From: Nicotiana tabacum
Taxonomy: Eukaryota > Streptophyta > Magnoliopsida > Solanales > Solanaceae
Length of the DNA: 64,000 bases
NCBI RefSeq assembly: GCF_000715075.1
Contig: NC_134101.1
Span: 136,538,237 to 136,602,236, forward strand
Direction of reading: 5' to 3'
A model generated the notes under the pieces. The model saw only the letters and a list, made by a program, of their open reading frames with translations, searched no databases and was not told where the DNA came from. The position numbers and the translations under genes were made by a program. Below are positions 34,575 to 46,053 of this stretch, one piece after another; the stretch's first letter is position 1; every line of letters starts with the position of its first letter.

Positions 34575-36644
34575 TGTCACGCCCCAACCTCGGGAGGCGC
34601 GACCGGCGCTCAATCGAGTGAACCCAACTGAGCAAGCCTTATCGAACACTTTCTACCCAACTCAATATGATTAAGGAAACCATGCTTTCGTTTATTTAAA
34701 CAATAAGAAGGATTGCACATTCAACATTGTTAGTTCATTTTACAACACAACCTTAAACCGTAGTTAACTTCCCAAGATTCCATACCATTTCACTTTAGAG
34801 AAACAAGAGTTAGAATTACAACATAATTCATAGACCACCCAACACCCGTACATAACCCACACAAACGTCTACGGAGCCTCTAAGGATACAAAAGACAAGT
34901 ATGACAATGCTGGCGACAAGGCCCCGGCTATACCTCAAAAGTGGATATTTATAACAAAAGATGTACAGCATAACCCCTTGAAGGAGAAATGGCTCACCAA
35001 GATTTTGAGAAGAGGATACTCCGCTACGCGCGATCGGCACTATCCGCTATGAAGCCACCTACATTCATTAAAAATGTAACGTCTCCGGCAAAAGGGACGT
35101 TAGTACCATGGAATAGTACTAGTATGTATAACTAAACACCATCTAGTTAGAAAGAACTTTCATACAAGATTAAGGAAATCACAAGTATAGCTCAAACACT
35201 TTAAATGATCACAACATTATCAAATAAAAGAATCACACAATTTTCACATTATTTTCCCATAGCTTTTAGTTTCGGGGCATTTCATACTGTTCATTATTGT
35301 CCACAATACCACCGTTATCTTGAGCGGAGTCCGATCTCGACCCGATCGGCTAGGTTGCCTCAGTTGAGACATACACTTCAATCACAAATACAATACCACT
35401 ATGTATGCGACATGGCGTCCGATCTCGGCCCGATCGGCTAGGCCGCCTTACCAAGGCGTTTTCCTTTTTCCATCAATCATCCCATTTCAATCTTTGTTTC
35501 ACATATATCATTCCATAGGCACTTGGGGCTACAACTATCACGTCATATATTTGGCACTAGGTCACATCTCACATCATTCCCAATTTCAATGTTAGATTTG
35601 TAATTTAGGATAATATGTGCACACAAGAGCAAATAAAATTGTAAACATAGATGAGACTTCACATAAATGGCACAACATATGCAGCTTCAATCTTAATCTA
35701 AGGTCTAGGTATTTCAATACATGATTCATATTCATTGCACCCTCTTCAAGTTATCAAGGATAGCACTTCGACCACATTGAGACACATCTTTCACGCCTAT
35801 AAGGTTGCAACTCCAATTCATGTGAAACAACAATCAATATAACAATCCAACTTTAATCTTACCGCATTTACACAAACACCAAGGGAGCTCAATTTCTAAA
35901 AGACGGGGTTTTAGCCATACATACCTCAATAAAACTTTCCTTAAATCCTTATAATAAATTCCGGATTTTCTAGCAATTTCGATCTATTTTATGAAAATTA
36001 CAAGTTGAACCATGAATTAGAGGCATGAATGAGATTCTAACTCATTTAAGTAAATTATCAAGCACTAAGTGTGCACAACGATTTTAAGACACTTTTGTGA
36101 GAGATTTTCATCATCATATACCATAATTGTTATCTCTTTTGGCTCACAACCACCCCATACCCCATTATCTTTTATGCATGCAAGATTGTCAGCCCTTATA
36201 CCCATGAACCCCCTTGCTAATCACTTATTTTAATGGCAATTTCGAAATTATAGATGATGGCACAAGCTCTTACCTCTTAGGGTGAAGACCTAGCAATTTC
36301 ACTTGACAATCTTCAAGGATTTGGGGCAAGGATGGAGTGGGGACTTGATGAAGATCACTCCATATCTCTTTAGAGCTTCCTCTCTCACTCTATATGCCGT
36401 GAAATAACAGGAAAATGATCTAATGCGGTGTTTTTAATAGGATGGGGTCGGGTTATAAAAGTTAGAAAATAGGAGCCCCGACACGATTTGCGATCTCATA
36501 TGCGATCGTATAATGGACATGCGGCCCGCAAAGTGGACCGCAAAAAAATGGTCCCAAAATCTGGACAAACTGTCTGGGTATGCGGCAGAAATGCGGTTCG
36601 CATACCTGTTCTGCGGTCGTATAATGCACCAGTTCTTAGGTACA
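34575..36644 (-). repeat. Tekay-like LTR fragment inserted in the CACTA transposase
   Basis: It begins TGTCACGCCCC and is close to the LTR at 10928 through GAGGCGCGACCGGCGCTCAA and the ACTGAGCAAGCC stretch. It includes a repeated CCGATCTCGRCCCGATCGGC unit (about 35330 and 35418) and, near its far end, TGCGATCGTATAATG, TGCGGCCCGCA and GCGGTTCGCATACC palindromes (36485-36630). The transposase sense resumes at about 36645. The segment beyond the palindromes that the 10928 LTR has is missing, and I found no matching target duplication, so the right boundary is approximate. Confidence 0.65.
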
Positions 36645-36835
36645 TTTAAAGCCAAGAGATTTGTTTGATATGGGAGAGGTGGTTGAAGGAGAAATATACG
36701 AGAATGAACTATTCCAATAACAAGAATTTGAACAATTTTTTGATGTTAATTATGAAAATGTTCAACTTGCAATAGAGGAGCATATGTTTGAATAGGAATT
36801 TGGCCAGTCCTTAGGTTTTCCTCCAGTTCTTCAAG
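36645..36835 (+). pseudogene. CACTA transposase C-terminal remnant
   Basis: In one frame this reads a KPRDLFDMGE-like start, EGEIYENELFQ, a stop, and FEQFFDVNYENVQLAIEEHM. It is the acidic tail that follows the DUF4216-type region in CACTA TNP2 proteins. It continues the reading interrupted at about 34574. Confidence 0.6.
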
Positions 36836-37431
36836 GTGAGTATTTTTCATCCACTTGAGAGTCAAACCAATATCATTATATTTAATTTATTAGTCCCGTC
36901 CTCCATATTCTCTGCTCATATTCTTGCTCTTCACATTTATCTGTGGTTCCACTGGCCTTGGCTGTTTCATTGCTTGTTCTTCTTCTTTCTGTTCTTCATT
37001 TTTTTCTACTTTTAGTTCTTCAACTTCTGCTTGCTGTGCTGAAATTGAGAAAATGTTTCTCCTTTTGGAGTTGCTTGTTTCCCATTGTTGTCCAATAACC
37101 TAACATGCTGAAATGAGTTGAACCCATGTGTGTTGAAGTTGCTGCCATGGCTAAGGGCTTTTATTTTTCTCTTTCTTTTGGGTCCTTATTTATTCTAGTT
37201 GCTTTTTTTCAATGATTTTTATGGCTTTTTCTCGAGTGTTGGTAATTAGGATATTGATATGTTCTCATTTTTGTGTGGATTAGAAATGTTGGATTTTTTT
37301 CTTTTGGTTCTGTGGCTGTATTTAATATGGAGATAAAAGGTGAAGTACAAGTTACTCTATTTTGTACTTATCTTGCAGCTCCTGATTCTTTATTTACGTT
37401 GTTTGAACTTTGAAGGTTTGGTTAGGGAGTA
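36836..37431. other. No recognisable gene; probable CACTA 3' interior
   Basis: Pyrimidine-rich, intron- or UTR-like sequence after the transposase tail, ending where the LTR fragment starts (TGTCACGACC at 37432). No CACTA terminus is seen. Confidence 0.35.
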
Positions 37432-38455
37432 TGTCACGACCCCAAATGCCCCAGTTATGATGGCGCCTATCGCAGTACTAGGCAAGCCAATCCAACACTT
37501 GCCACATCGAATTCCTTTTATAAAAATCATTTTTTAAAACTGATTAAATCTCTAAGCTTTCATAAGTAGTATATAAATCAATAGAAATATGCGGAAAACA
37601 GTATGAAATACACTAAAACAGCCCGAATCCGGTGTCACTAGTTATGAGCCTCTAAGTACAACCAAAACACGGTCGGAATAATGCAAAATGGTCTGAAATA
37701 ACAAAATACTAAGATAGGAAGGAGGAAGGCAGGGCTGCGAACGCCGTCCAACTACTTTGTGATCTCCAGATAAACTCTGAGAGTGTTGGAAGCTCTCACT
37801 CTGATGCTCGGGCACCTGGATCTGCACACAGGGTGCAGGGAGTAACATGAGTACGCCAACTCAGTAAGTAACTAAAGTAAATAAAGTTTGAGTGCGGTGA
37901 CGTGCATTTAAAATTATATAAGGAATCTCAGCAGAAATATCAAGTCAAATCTACGCTTCAATAGCCATTTATCTCGTAAAACTTTAGTTTCAATTAAGAT
38001 ATTTTGAAAACATTTATTCAACATTTTTCAACAGAGACTCAGTATAAAAGAAGAGTGAAAACAGCAAAATGTCATAAACGGCCCCTCGGGTAAGGTATCA
38101 TTCATGAGTATAACCTCTCAAGCAAGTCTCTCAGTCACTCGTGACTCAGCTCTAGTCAATCAGTACTCACACTCAACACTCCGGCTCAATAGATACCTCA
38201 TATAATAATAATAATAACCACTGTGGCGTGCAACCCAATCCATAGTTTATAGTCGACTACGCTCACTAGGGGTGTGCAGACTCTAAAGGGGCTCCTACAG
38301 CCCAAGCGTCAGCGTCATATCGCTGCGGCGCGCAGCCCGATCCAATATATATCGCTGCGGTGGCGTGTAGCTCGATCCATTTGTATATCGTTGTGGCGTG
38401 CAGCCCGATCCATATATATAATATCGCTGCGGCGTGCAGCCCCACACACACACAT

Positions 38456-38509
<54 letters not shown>

Positions 38510-38510
38510 T
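37432..38510 (-). repeat. Tekay-like LTR, 3' part (minus sense)
   Basis: It begins TGTCACGACCCC and in reverse complement parallels the end of the LTR at 51909-54761 (ACTGAGTTGGCGTACTC, GATCCAGGTGCC, GTTCGCAGCCCTGCC). It ends in a tandem repeat block and microsatellites. The homologous 5' part of such an LTR appears at 42496-43747, with an Ogre-like LTR between them. Confidence 0.65.
38225..38509. repeat. Tandem GCGGCGTGCAGCCCGATCC repeats followed by (CA)n and (TA)n
   Basis: At least four diverged units of about 33-36 bp with the core GCGGCGTGCAGCCCGATCC lie between 38319 and 38440, with an outlier unit at 38225. A CA tract (about 38445-38478) and a TA tract (38478-38508) follow. The same core occurs singly in other LTRs here (11760; reverse near 53815-53835), so it is an LTR motif that expanded. 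Confidence 0.8.
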
Positions 38511-41500
38511 CACCATTAGGTCCTCTTCTCTTTATGAAGCTTTGATGGCTTCTCCGACTAGTCTTGGACTTTTACACGCCATGGCTAGAAGATCTCGAAG
38601 AACCTAGTTGGTTCTGGTTTGAAACTTTGCTCGTTAGCCTGTCTTAGGCTAGGGTTCGACTGTGAGTAAGAACTTCTTTTTATTTTGTTACGAATCTATG
38701 GATTTTTGACTTATTCTCTCATCTTTGCTATTTTTTCTGAAAACCCTAGTTCATTGTTGTCAACTCTTCTCAGATCTTCATAGATTTGAGATGATTTGGG
38801 TATTATCAAGTGTTTTCCTCCAAAAACCCCTTACTTTAATTGATTATCTCGCCTTTTAATCATTCTTCTTAAACTAGTGTTTATTTCATAATGTTATTAA
38901 AGATTTTTCTAAGTTATTAATGTTTAATAAGATGTTTCTTCTTCACTTCGACTGATTTTTGCATGAGCGTTCAAACCCTAGTTGATTCTATATGCTAATT
39001 TTTCCAGTCTTTGCTTTGATTTTGAGTCTTTCAATGTTACTAATCGCATTAACTCATCCTGTATTTTTGACTTACACGATTTTCCTTTGTCAAATCCAGT
39101 ATTCTGTAGTTTTACCCTAATTGAGCTTTATTAGGGTTCGAATCTGGCTTTCCGGCTGATTTCTATATTTTTGTGAAGTCTTTACTTAGTTCATTTTCTA
39201 TTTATGAGAGTTGATATATTCTTTCTAGAAATCATTGTTACTTTGAAATTTAGCTGATTGATTTGCTCTATTAGAGATTTGTATGCCTAAGTCTTGCATG
39301 TTTCCTTGTTTACGACCTTAATTAGTCATTCTTGCCTCATTTGATGACCTGTATATTTGCTGATTCCTTTGCATGATTCTTCCCTTAATTAAACCCTGAT
39401 TATCTTATTCTGAACTCCTTTATTTGGTTTGATTTGAACTTCTTTCCTTAATTAGACTCCCTATTATTATCGTTTGACTAATTGCCTTCAATTAAGGGAG
39501 GTTTATTCTGAACCCTTATGTGATTGGATTCTGTGACTTCCTTAATAGACTAAAGTTGATTCTTTTACCTTAATTACTCTACTCTCAAACTACTATATAA
39601 ACTCTATTATTTTTATCTCTAAAGACACGAACAATAGTTCAAAATATACACACACAAAAACTTTCTCTCATCTCTCTCTACTACTTGTGCTCATTGTTTG
39701 TCTAGCTGGCTGGAAGTCAAGGCTAGACTTTTGAATCCTACCTACTTTACCTTCTGCTCTTGCTTCCTTAACTAGTATGTTTCCATCTCTAATGTCATTA
39801 TGAAGTTCAAACCTATATGATTATCTATTGCTCCATGTCTGCTAAATCCATGTCTCTTCTGCACTAGTTTAATTACTTATGTACTTAATGCTACATTCTT
39901 TCCTGTCTGCTGCCTTGATCATCATGTTTAAGTTCATTATTCCATGTCAATCGCTTTAATCAGCATGCTATTCCTGTTTAAGTTTCCAGTCTATTTATTG
40001 CTTTAAACCAATGTGTCTACTTTTATGTTTAAGGCCCTTATCTCTTCTGTCCACTAATTTCAATTATACCATATGGTTAAAATCCCTACCCTCAGCATGA
40101 CCATTTCTACACTTAGCCTCTATGCTTTACTGTCTATTACCACTTTAGCATCAAGTATGATTTCTGTGTTAAGACTCTGAATCAGTAGTCTATGTTCTAA
40201 TGCTATGAATTTGGTTGCTAAATGGGAATTAACCCTTGTCTATCCTTGTTACTCAATGTGCTCTCTCTTGTTTTGTGTTTCTAAATCCTGTGTACCCCAA
40301 CCCATGATCCCTATCTATGAAGTTGCTTGTCCTCCCCTAGAATTAAGTAATAAAGGAATTTGAATCTGGGCACTTTAAGTTTTGTGACTGTGCTGTTGTT
40401 TGTTGAATCTTTCTGTTTCTCAGAATTGCTTAAAAAATGTTTTCACTCATAATATTTTTTTTCCAAAAACTGTTTCCACTCATGAAATTCTTTTTCGCTC
40501 CTAAATGTTCTACTTTTATACTGTTTTTCCAAAATTTGTTCCAACTATGTCAAGCACTCTCATTTTACTCTTAGACTATTAGGTTCTGCCCCTCTAATGC
40601 GTGTACTGCTTAGGGATCCTTAAGATCCCTTTGAACTCTAGTACACCAGGGCTGGACCTTCCATACTGCACATAACCAATCCCTATTTGAGAAAGGTCTT
40701 GGTGTGAGCACTGCCCGGGATCCTTGAGGTCCTTAGGGAGCTCTGACATACCAAGACACACTATTGGCTGTGAGATCTTTGGCATCTAAGATTGTGTTGA
40801 AGGCCTGACATTCCCAGGTTTACTTTGAGCCTGATTCAGGCTCCCTATAGTATAGCTTCATTTAGTTATGTAATTCATTTGATCCTGGTCTGTAATAATA
40901 TTCTTTGTAAATAGATATTGGGGTGATTAGTAAAAAGGGAGGGTACCTATATGATTTTTGTGGGCCAACCAGGTAGAAATCATGCTTTTAGGTTTATATA
41001 TGTTAATATGCAGTAGAAATCCTTCTTTGAGTTTATATTATGATAGAAATCATGCTTTAGGTCTATATGCTGTGTTACTTGCATTAGAAACATGTCATAG
41101 GTCTATGTTATTTGCATTAGAAATCCTGCCTTAGGGTGCTCACGTTTATTACTTCTGCATATTAGCAAACCTGTTATAAGTTAATCACTTCTTTTCTGAT
41201 TCTGCATAAGTTGCTACCACCTGGAAATCCCGTCATTAAGTTATTACTGTAATCACGCTTAATAAAATGACCATTTTTCTTTGTGCATTAAAAATCCTAC
41301 TTTAGGACTCTGTTTGCATTTGGCTCTAAATCATGTCTACGTCACTTAAATGAATAACTGTCTATAAAAGGTTTTGAAACAGCCCCACACATAGATATCA
41401 AGTTCTAGTATAAACCTGCATGAAATCAGTTTTGTAACATTAATCGCCAAGATCAGCATGCCTATAGGACTGGATAATTTCAAGTTGTTTTAACTAGTTC

Positions 41501-42495
41501 TTAGAACTATGATTACATACAGACCAACGCCTAGGAAAGCTTTAGGTAATTAATGGTCTTATAACTGTGAAATTATGCTCTATTTATGTGTGAAACTGTC
41601 CAGTTTTAACAGGCTTCAAAATCAGTAGGCAAACTGATTAGGATTCCGCCACTTCGCCTTGAAACAAAAGCTGCATATCTATGTTTATGATGTTCATCTA
41701 GATATCATGTTCTAGGACCTTCTGAATTTCTTTTGATATCAGTTGTTTGAGACGTGCTACGTATTTGTTTATGTGTGGAGGTAAGCATGAGCCCATAATT
41801 GCTTCCCTATTTGACAGTCCTATGTGTTCTTTGTTGTCACTTAGATTTTACCTTTTAAATATCTTAGGAGTGTTTAGAACTGCGCAAGTATAGAGGTCCT
41901 AAGCACCTCCGGGGCCACAAGGAAGGGGCAGGTAAAGTACGCTTAGAGTTCTATAATTAAACTTGCTTATATAACCACTAAGGGGAGGGTAATGGGTAGT
42001 AAAAGGAATTGATGGCCTGTGCGCTAATGCCATGTGTAACCCCTCTAGTTGAGGAAGGCTTACCGGGTATTGTACAGATGTGATCCTATAGGCTAACCAA
42101 CTTAGGACTTCCCTTCCTTAATTTACTTATGCTTAGACTGTCCAAACTTCTTTAATTTGAGTATGTGTGCTTAGACTGCATATACTTCCCTGATTTGCAA
42201 AATGTGTGCTTGGACTGCATAAATGTTAAATGATTAATTCACATAACTAAGTTCGGCCGAGACCCACTGTTGTGGACCGCGAGGGGTGCCTAACACCTTC
42301 CCCTCAAGGTTATTTTGAGCCCTTACCCTAGTTTCTGGTAATGCAAACTGGTTACATGAGTTAATTGCTCTAGTGCCCTAACACACCTTAATCCGTTAGG
42401 TAGCGACTCTTCAAATACCCAATTCCCAAAAGGAAACGAGTTGTTCTCAATGAATGTCGAAACCCGAACTCCGCGAGGAAAAAGGAGGCTCGACA
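38511..42495 (+). repeat. Ogre/Tat-like LTR of about 4 kb (probable solo or truncated)
   Basis: The last 250 bases parallel the end of the left Ogre LTR read on its own sense strand: GGGGTGCCTAACACCTTCCCC, later TAGCGACTCTT, and a GGAGGCTCGACA end. No PBS follows; instead Tekay LTR sequence resumes. The left boundary is uncertain because it follows a microsatellite. No genes are seen in nearly 4 kb of TA/pyrimidine-rich sequence. Confidence 0.45.
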
Positions 42496-43747
42496 CCAAG
42501 AACATCAAAATCGGACCTCAAATGGTCCCTCAAATCCCCAATTTACACTCTCCAATTTCAAGCCCTAATTCTCCAATTTTAGGCTTTAAATCCCACTAAT
42601 TTCATGTCTAATTAATTAGAAATTACCATAGAATCGAGTATTGAGTTCAAAAACCTTACACCTCCAAGTATTTTCCTTCGAATCCCTCTTCAATCCCTCT
42701 CAAAACGCTTCAAAGTCGTTCAAAAATGGTGAGAAATGGCCTAAAGATCGCGAAGATGACTTTTTATACATTCTGCCCAGGTGCTCCCTTCTTCGCGAAC
42801 GCGGTCAAAGACTCCCGTTCATGAAGCAAAAAAATTACACTGCTCAAATTCCTCTTTCGCGAACGCAAAGCTTCAGCTGCAAAAGCCTTCGCGAACGCGA
42901 CCCCTCCTATGCGAATGCGATGCACAATTCCTGGGGTCCCCAGCTGCTCCAACTCCTCTTCGTTAACGTGTTAATCTCCTCACGTTCACGATCCTTCCAC
43001 TGCCCATACCTTAGCGAATGCGAGCCCCCTTCACAAACGCGAAGAACAATTCTCTGCAACAAAAATACCAGAAAATCTGATATCTCCTCAAGTCCAAAAT
43101 GATCCGTTAACCAACCGAAACTCACCTGAGGCCCTCAGGACCTTAACCAAACATGCCAACACATCCTATAACACCATTCAAACTTGTTCCAACTTTTGGA
43201 ATACTCAAAACAACATCAAGACATCAAATCACCATCGGATTAAAGCCTAAGGATTTCCAAACTTCCGAATTCCACAAATGATGCAAAAACCTATCAAACC
43301 TCATCTGAATGACCTGATATTTTGCACACATGTCACAAATGACACAACAAACCTACTCCAATTTTCTAAATTCCATTTCGACCCCAATATCAAAATTTCC
43401 ACTGCCGACCAGAAAATGCCAAATTTCTAATTTTGCAATTCAAGCCTAAATCTACCACGAACCTCCAAAATACATTCCGATCACGCTCCTAAGTCCCAAA
43501 TCACCTAACGAAGCTATCTAAATCATCGAAATTCACATCCGAGACCTTTTTCACATAAATCAACATTCGATTGACTTTTCCAACTTAAGTTTACTCAAAA
43601 GAGACTAAGTGTCTCATACAACTCCAAAACCATTCCGAACCCGAACCAACCAACCCGATACCATATAATACAGTTGAACAAGACAAAAAAAGCAGAAATG
43701 GGAGAAACAGAGCAGTAACTCATGAAACGACCGGACGGGTCGTTACA
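42496..43747 (-). repeat. Tekay-like LTR, 5' part (minus sense)
   Basis: On the minus strand it begins TGTAACGACCCGTCCGGTCG at 43747 and matches 51909-53185 along its whole length, including GAGACACTTAGTCTCTTTT and GAATGTTGATTTATGTG. It carries eight or so CTTCGCGAACGCG-type CG palindromes at 42775-43045, like 52612-52890. Confidence 0.75.
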
Positions 43748-44570
43748 CCCTCAGCCACACCTCTCTATACCCTGCTGCCGATGCCTGTCCTCTTCTATAT
43801 TCTGGGAAAACGGCTGAATATGGGAGATATCCATGCCTCGGTCAACTCTGGGGCCAACCTTGCTATAAACCTTTAGATCATGTCCCACATAGTAGCAACT
43901 ATGGATGGAGCATATCTAGCCAATGAGTCGAAATAGAGGCTATACTCTAGGACGCTCATATTGCCCTGCTTAAGGGTTAGAAACTGATCAACTCAATCCT
44001 GTCGGATGTCCCGCGGTATGTATTGGTCAAAGAAGGCATCTCAAAGATTTTCCCAAATAGTTGGAGGTGTATCACGTCCCCTGGACCTCTCCCATCCCTC
44101 GTACCAAAGGATGACTATATCTTGGAGTCAAAAAGCTGCCAACTCAATTGCCTTTTTCTCCGTGGCATGCATAACACGAAATATCCTATAGAGCTGATAC
44201 ATGAAATCCTACAGGTCCGCCCCCTAATCTGTCCACGTGAACTCTAGGGGGCTTAAGGCAATAATCTCTCGGAACCTAGAACTCCCATACATCTCAGAAG
44301 ATCCTTCGCAAGCTGGTTCCCTAGCTTGTTGCTGGGTAGCTACCAACTATGTCAAAAAATGTACCGCACTCCTGAAATCCTTATCAGATGGAAGTGGAGA
44401 GGGAACGGGAGGTGCAGTATCCCTAGGAATCTCCTCAGGTGGTGGAGGATCCACTAATAGTTGAGAAGGGATCTCTCCCCGTGCCTCAAACTGGGCCCCA
44501 TCTATTGGGGTACCCTGCTAGTCCCTCACCTGCTGTTGCATCTCTCCTCTAACCAGCCGTAGTCTTTCTA
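43748..44570 (-). pseudogene. gag: Antisense gypsy gag, decayed
   Basis: The minus strand encodes, across stops, FREIIALSPLEFTWTD, DFMYQLYRIFRVMHATEKKA, IVILWYEGWERSRGRDTPP, DAFFDQYIPRDIRQD and QFLTLKQGNMSVLEYSLYFD. This is the retrotransposon gag capsid region of Del/Tekay-related elements. Five or more stops interrupt it. The downstream part of this element is cut off at 43747 by another LTR. Confidence 0.7.
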
Positions 44571-44775
44571 GTCATTGGCATCTTTGTATGCAAATGCCAA
44601 TATGTAGTTTAACTTAAATTTCCTACAACTCAGTTTTACAGCACAATTTGGATTTTGAAATAGGGGTAACCAACTCCTAAATGCCTTATAATTCTCTGCT
44701 TATATAATATTGTGCACGACACATCAATAAACAAGACCCTACTAGACATGGCTTTAAACTTCCTAGGACATACCC

Positions 44776-44787
44776 GCTCTGATACTA
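44776..44787 (-). other. Decayed tRNA-iMet primer-binding site
   Basis: The minus strand reads TAGTATCAGAGC, one substitution from TGGTATCAGAGC, a few bases after the LTR end at 44792. It links the antisense gag to the LTR at 44792-46053. Confidence 0.65.
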
Positions 44788-44791
44788 AGTC

Positions 44792-45685
44792 TGTCACACC
44801 CAAAACCAGTGGAGGCAAGACCGGCTCTCGATGGATCACTTGATCGAGCATACCAACCTGAGCTTGAGGGACTCTGAACATACAATGTGATACTTTACCC
44901 GACAAGGCCTCATTGCAGGATAATTTGTGAAACAGAATACAAAACTGAATGGAGACTAGCTCCAACTGAACATGAATATAAAGTTGGGTCGGCAAGGTTT
45001 TCATAACTACTACAACTGACAAACCAAAAAAATATATATACAAGGTTTACAAGTCTAATATACTACATTGAGTGACAGGATATGTGTACAAGGCTCCACT
45101 GATGGCTGTACTGTGGTTTGATCAGGGCCCCCACCTACCCATATAATCTCTATGTATATATATAATATGTACTCAAAACCCTAGACCTGGCAACTCCAAA
45201 ATACGTGGAGCTTACCGATCAAATTGAACTTGGACATCACCTGATAAACCTGTATGCATGAAATACATCGTCACTGATTAAAGGGACGTCAGTACGAGAT
45301 AATGTACCGAGTATGTAAGGCAACAGAATAATTGAATGCTGAAACTGAATTGATAATATAATAACTAAAAGAAACTGGGAGCGAAATATGATCTGAAGAT
45401 ATCCTTACATGCTGATATTGACTCAACTCTCTCAATATAGTAAGTAAAATAGTTGTCCGACACTCTAAGGCTCGGTACGCTTAATTGCTTAGCCATAGTA
45501 GGCTCCTTCATAGGCGCTCGGCCATATTAGGCTCGGTAACTCGGCCATTCTAGGCTTGCTCATAGGCGCTCAGCCATAGTAGGCTCGGTATATAATTTAC
45601 CATATGATCTGAGGTTTCCCAATAGGGGCTTGCCCACCGATTATAGCTCGGTGGTAGTGAAAATACTGTAATATTTATATAAATA

Positions 45686-45761
<76 letters not shown>

Positions 45762-46053
45762 GTATAAAGGAGAATACTGTAACTTATGAGACTAGAATAA
45801 TGTACATAAATTCAGGAATACAAACTTCTCTTTATGTCTCGTTATAAATACATATAGTTATGGGATCATGCCAAAATGAAGGAAAGATTTAGCCTTAACA
45901 TACGTCAATCTCCTTGTCTCTTCAATACTTTCCAAGCATTCCACAATACAACGTATTTCAATCTACATTAAGACATTAGAACCATGGTTAAGCTACGGAA
46001 GGGCTTAAAACGTATTTCTAACCTAGTATCTCATTTCTAGAAGGGCAGCACCT
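44792..46053 (-). repeat. LTR of a gypsy element (minus sense), interrupted by an Athila-like element
   Basis: It begins TGTCACACCCAAAACC. It contains tandem CGGCCATAGTAGGCTCGGTA-type units at about 45470-45600, related to those in the solo LTR at 18040-18200, and an (AT)n tract. It is cut at 46053 by the Athila-like LTR. The rest of this LTR is not seen in the window. Confidence 0.65.
45689..45755. repeat. (AT)n microsatellite, about 67 bp
   Basis: An uninterrupted AT dinucleotide run lying within an LTR. It is hypervariable and likely to be misassembled or polymorphic. Confidence 0.95.

Larger units (their letters stand above)
27512..37431 (+). mobile_element. CACTA (En/Spm) DNA transposon, 5' end and broken TNP2 transposase
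   Basis: The terminus CACTACAAAAAAATAC starts at 27512, followed by subterminal TTTGCGG/CCGCAA repeats to about 27640. A transposase-associated domain, TNP2 core and DUF4218/DUF4216-type parts follow at 31162-36835, all plus strand. An LTR fragment interrupts the coding region at 34575. I could not find a matching TTTTGTAGTG terminus to the right; the element is either truncated near 37431 or its end is hidden. The right limit given is where the next LTR fragment begins. Confidence 0.72.

Noticed and set aside
38319..38445. CRISPR-like array
   Set aside because: The units are contiguous diverged tandem repeats with no unique spacers, in a plant LTR.
38274..38519. Several open frames of 60-80 codons on both strands
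   Set aside because: They translate tandem and CA/TA microsatellite sequence into His-Thr or Ile-Tyr runs.
42641..43102. 153-codon plus-strand open frame
   Set aside because: It overlaps the CG palindrome array and TATA region of an antisense LTR; its Arg/Ser-rich composition comes from the repeated CGCGAACG motif.
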